DNA of 64,000 bases. Source: Eutrophocola sp965662685. GTDB lineage: Bacteria; Pseudomonadota; Gammaproteobacteria; Pseudomonadales; Pseudohongiellaceae. Made by a program: the position numbers and the translations under genes. Positions 61,763 through 64,000 of this stretch are shown piece by piece. The stretch spans positions 62,001 through 126,000 of the forward strand of contig CBFIIQ010000001.1 of the NCBI GenBank assembly GCA_965662685.1. Reading direction: 5' to 3'. Numbering within the stretch: position 1 is the stretch's first letter; every line of letters starts with the position of its first letter. The notes beneath the pieces are model-generated. The model saw nothing but the letters and a program-made list of their open reading frames with translations, was not told the origin of the DNA and made no database searches.

Positions 61763-64000
61763 CTACTCCCCATCCACAATAGCAACCTGGGTTGCATTGC
61801 CAGCATCGTCATGGGGCAGTGCCTGCATACGAAATGCATCACTGTTCACGATACCCATCACCAGGGAAGAAAGCGTGTAGTCGTCATCCGCCGCATTGCG
61901 AACAATGGCACGCACCTGGGGCATATCGAAATACTCAAGCTCGCGATTGATGGCATACATCATTAATTTTTCTGTAATGGCCTGGGCAAATTGTGCCGGC
62001 CTGCTGGCCAACTCATGGCGCAACTCAATGACACCGTTAATGGCTGTGCCATTGGGAAGAACTGTCCGTGCGTCTATGGGCGCATCGGCAAGACTGTCAA
62101 TGTCGCGCCACTTACCTGTAACAGTGAAGTTTTCCAGAGCCAGACCGATAGGATCGATAACCCCGTGGCATTGATTGCAACCGGGTTTGGATCTGTGCTG
62201 CTCAAGACGCGCACGAACCGTTGTTGGTTTCTGACCTTCCGGCACCGACAGGTCGGTCTCAACATTTGGAGGCGGAGGTGCTGGCGGCGTGCCCATTAGT
62301 TTTTCCAGCACCCAGGCACCACGCAGTACCGGAGATGTGCGGTCACCATAGGAAGTTCTCAACAGAGCAGCCCCCTTACCGAGAATTCCAAAACGCCTCT
62401 CATCGCTCAGAGTCACTTTTCTGAACTGGCTACCATAGATATCTTCAATACCGTAGTGACGCGCCAGTGCTGCATTCAGGAAGGTATAATCTGCCTGCAA
62501 CAATTCAATCAGTGGACGATCCTCCAGCAGCACACTGGACAGAAACAGCTCGAGCTCGCGACTGAAATAATCATACATCTGCGCATCGAAACCGGGGAAC
62601 AGGGCCGGATCCGGTTCAATCACAGTCAGTTCATCCAGGTTCAGCCATTTCAGGGCAAAACTGCTCACCAGATGCTGCGCACGGGAATCAGCCAGCATGC
62701 GGGATACCTGAGTCGCTATTGTAGCTTCATTATTGAGTGCTCCCGCTTCAGCCAGTTCCAGCAAAGTGCTATCTGGTCCCTGACCCCAGAGAAAAAAGGA
62801 TAGTCTGGATGCCAGCTCCAGATCATTGAGCGCAAAAACCCTGGCATCTCCAATATCGCGCAAGGGTGAGATTCCCCGGTAAAGAAAATCCGGACTGGCA
62901 AGAATGGCCGCCACCATCTGCTCGATGCCTTCATCAAAACCACCCGGCCCTTCACGGCCCATTTCAAAAAACGGTAACAACAGATCCAGATCCTCCCGGG
63001 TAACTGGCCGACGATAGGCACGAAGGGCCAAATGCTCTGCAATGCGGGTAGCGCAGGGAATTTCATCAGCTTCGTTTTCCGGCTGGCAAACAAAAATCTT
63101 TGCCCGACTCTCAGTCAAGGAAACACCACTGGCATTGAAGGGACCATTGATTTCAATACCATCCAGCAGCCTTGGTACGCGCAGCGAACCGGTAAAAGCA
63201 AAACCACCATAGGGCGTAAACCCACCAATGAGTTCGTCGGTTTCAACACGGGCACGCTCAATAAAGGTAACAACAATTTCATGCACGCCTGCTTTTACAG
63301 CCAGCGGGATGTCCTTGAAGCGCTCCATGATCCTGTTACTGGCCGGCGCGCCACCCTTGTTCACCAGGGCAAAGTCTTCCGGCCCACCTATAGTTTCCCG
63401 AAATACTTCAACACCACCTACCAACACAACCAGTGTCTGCCGTGTTTCTATAGAGCGCGGATACAGGCCTACATCAAGATCCAGAATATTAAGACGGTAT
63501 TCACCATCGGCAGGAAAATTATGCGTGACCTTGATACCGCCGCGCGTACCCAGGGGAAATCCTTCCTCATAAGTATCCTGATCGCCACTTATCACCGGGT
63601 AATAGACATTGGCGACCTTCGGTACCGGCTGACCAACAGCCATTTTGGCGACCGCACGGGCGACATTAATATATTGTTCAAGAAATGAAGGAGACACACT
63701 CAGGGCGGCGGCAATATTATCGAAACCATCCACTTCGATATCCATGGGCAGATAATCCGCAGCATTGATTTCAATGCCCAATAGTTCACTCACAGCAATA
63801 GCATACTCTGTGCGATTCAATCGCTGCACCGGCACATGTCCTGCCATGGCATCACGGTTTAGGCTGATGGCCTCATCAAGATTACTTTCCATCCAGGCAA
63901 CAAAGCCGTCGATCACTACCTGGTCCGGCTGATCACTGCCAGGGGGAGGCATCAGACGCCCGCGCAGTTTGCGCACAGCGGCTTCCCAGACCGGGGCTTC
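61763..64000 (-). CDS. DUF1595/1592/1588/1585 heme protein, N-terminus cut by window
   Basis: The frame is open from the window edge (EAPVWEAAVRKLRGRLMPPPG) to the stop at 61763, 745 residues. It matches the other two DUF1592 proteins in order (HRLNRTEYA-like block as QRLNRTEYAIAVSELLGIE, LELASRLSFFLWGQGPDSTL, HRSKPGCNQCHGVIDPIGLALENF). The C-terminal heme motif C-N-Q-C-H is present. The N-terminal heme and signal must lie outside the window. It is followed 3 bp later by the Tat-exported MBL gene and then the ankyrin gene; a DUF1552 gene, if this module has one, would lie beyond the window or be absent. Confidence 0.88.
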   Translation of the reverse strand, partial: EAPVWEAAVRKLRGRLMPPPGSDQPDQVVIDGFVAWMESNLDEAISLNRDAMAGHVPVQRLNRTEYAIAVSELLGIEINAADYLPMDIEVDGFDNIAAALSVSPSFLEQYINVARAVAKMAVGQPVPKVANVYYPVISGDQDTYEEGFPLGTRGGIKVTHNFPADGEYRLNILDLDVGLYPRSIETRQTLVVLVGGVEVFRETIGGPEDFALVNKGGAPASNRIMERFKDIPLAVKAGVHEIVVTFIERARVETDELIGGFTPYGGFAFTGSLRVPRLLDGIEINGPFNASGVSLTESRAKIFVCQPENEADEIPCATRIAEHLALRAYRRPVTREDLDLLLPFFEMGREGPGGFDEGIEQMVAAILASPDFLYRGISPLRDIGDARVFALNDLELASRLSFFLWGQGPDSTLLELAEAGALNNEATIATQVSRMLADSRAQHLVSSFALKWLNLDELTVIEPDPALFPGFDAQMYDYFSRELELFLSSVLLEDRPLIELLQADYTFLNAALARHYGIEDIYGSQFRKVTLSDERRFGILGKGAALLRTSYGDRTSPVLRGAWVLEKLMGTPPAPPPPNVETDLSVPEGQKPTTVRARLEQHRSKPGCNQCHGVIDPIGLALENFTVTGKWRDIDSLADAPIDARTVLPNGTAINGVIELRHELASRPAQFAQAITEKLMMYAINRELEYFDMPQVRAIVRNAADDDYTLSSLVMGIVNSDAFRMQALPHDDAGNATQVAIVDGE

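Noticed and set aside
1..64000. tRNA, rRNA, insertion sequence, integrase or phage genes
   Set aside because: None was recognised on reading both strands; a tRNA or IS search program was not available.

Overview
The window looks like a chromosomal stretch from a free-living, probably marine, gammaproteobacterium. The clues are the housekeeping genes (RhlE-type helicase, PBP4, HemG, a Bcr/CflA transporter, an FAD protein of the HI0933 type), the TonB-dependent receptors, the moderate base composition and a REP-like element resembling the enterobacterial one. This placement is inference from gene content; no marker gene is present. No rRNA, tRNA, CRISPR array, insertion sequence or phage gene was found.

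Layout. 1-2.7 kb and on to 4.1 kb (+): end of an ankyrin protein, a DUF1587/1595/1592/1588/1585 di-heme protein and a Tat-exported DUF1552 protein. 4.2-12.4 kb (-): the same module again, in the order MBL-fold protein, DUF1592 protein, DUF1552 protein, ankyrin protein, orphan 155-residue protein, DUF6152 protein. 12.7-18.6 kb: a secreted 'WDGDTLV' protein, tannase/feruloyl esterase, DUF1499, SnoaL-like, endostatin-like and FAD proteins. 18.8-28.6 kb: two TonB-dependent receptors among DUF6152 and 'WxGDxLV' proteins and an MBL protein carrying two EF-hands. 28.7-40.4 kb: RhlE helicase, trypsin-like protein, drug efflux pump, GST, a META-LprI-MliC fusion lipoprotein, cyclophilin, PBP4, PQQ dehydrogenase with its cytochrome c, and a duplicated OsmC protein. 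40.7-48.4 kb: third ankyrin protein, VOC protein, alpha/beta hydrolase, aldehyde dehydrogenase, VTT-domain protein, DUF6152 protein, HemG. 48.6-52.9 kb: ABC ATPase, FtsX permease and HlyD adaptor. 52.9-54.6 kb: alkyl-sulfatase-like MBL protein behind the broken end of a TonB receptor. 54.7-57.3 kb: fused CoA-transferase and PcaF-like thiolase. 57.3-59.1 kb: a sigma-54 activator, a strong sigma-54 promoter and a 33-residue methionine-rich membrane peptide. 59.1-64 kb (-): third DUF1592 protein (cut by the window edge), an MBL protein and the fourth ankyrin protein.

How it fits together. Most products carry export signals and are predicted to act in the periplasm or outer membrane. The recurring partnership of DUF1592 di-heme protein, DUF1552 Tat protein, secreted ankyrin protein and MBL-fold protein suggests an undescribed periplasmic oxidation system. 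The tannase, esterase, PQQ alcohol dehydrogenase, aldehyde dehydrogenase, GST, VOC protein and beta-ketoadipate-type thiolase and CoA-transferase hint at use of phenolic or ester-linked organic matter; this pathway reading is inference.

Other notable items are heptanucleotide repeat arrays that start flush with the stop codons of four genes in the same gene-relative orientation, a fifth array that encodes the core of a signal peptide, and the sigma-54 promoter with its small peptide gene.
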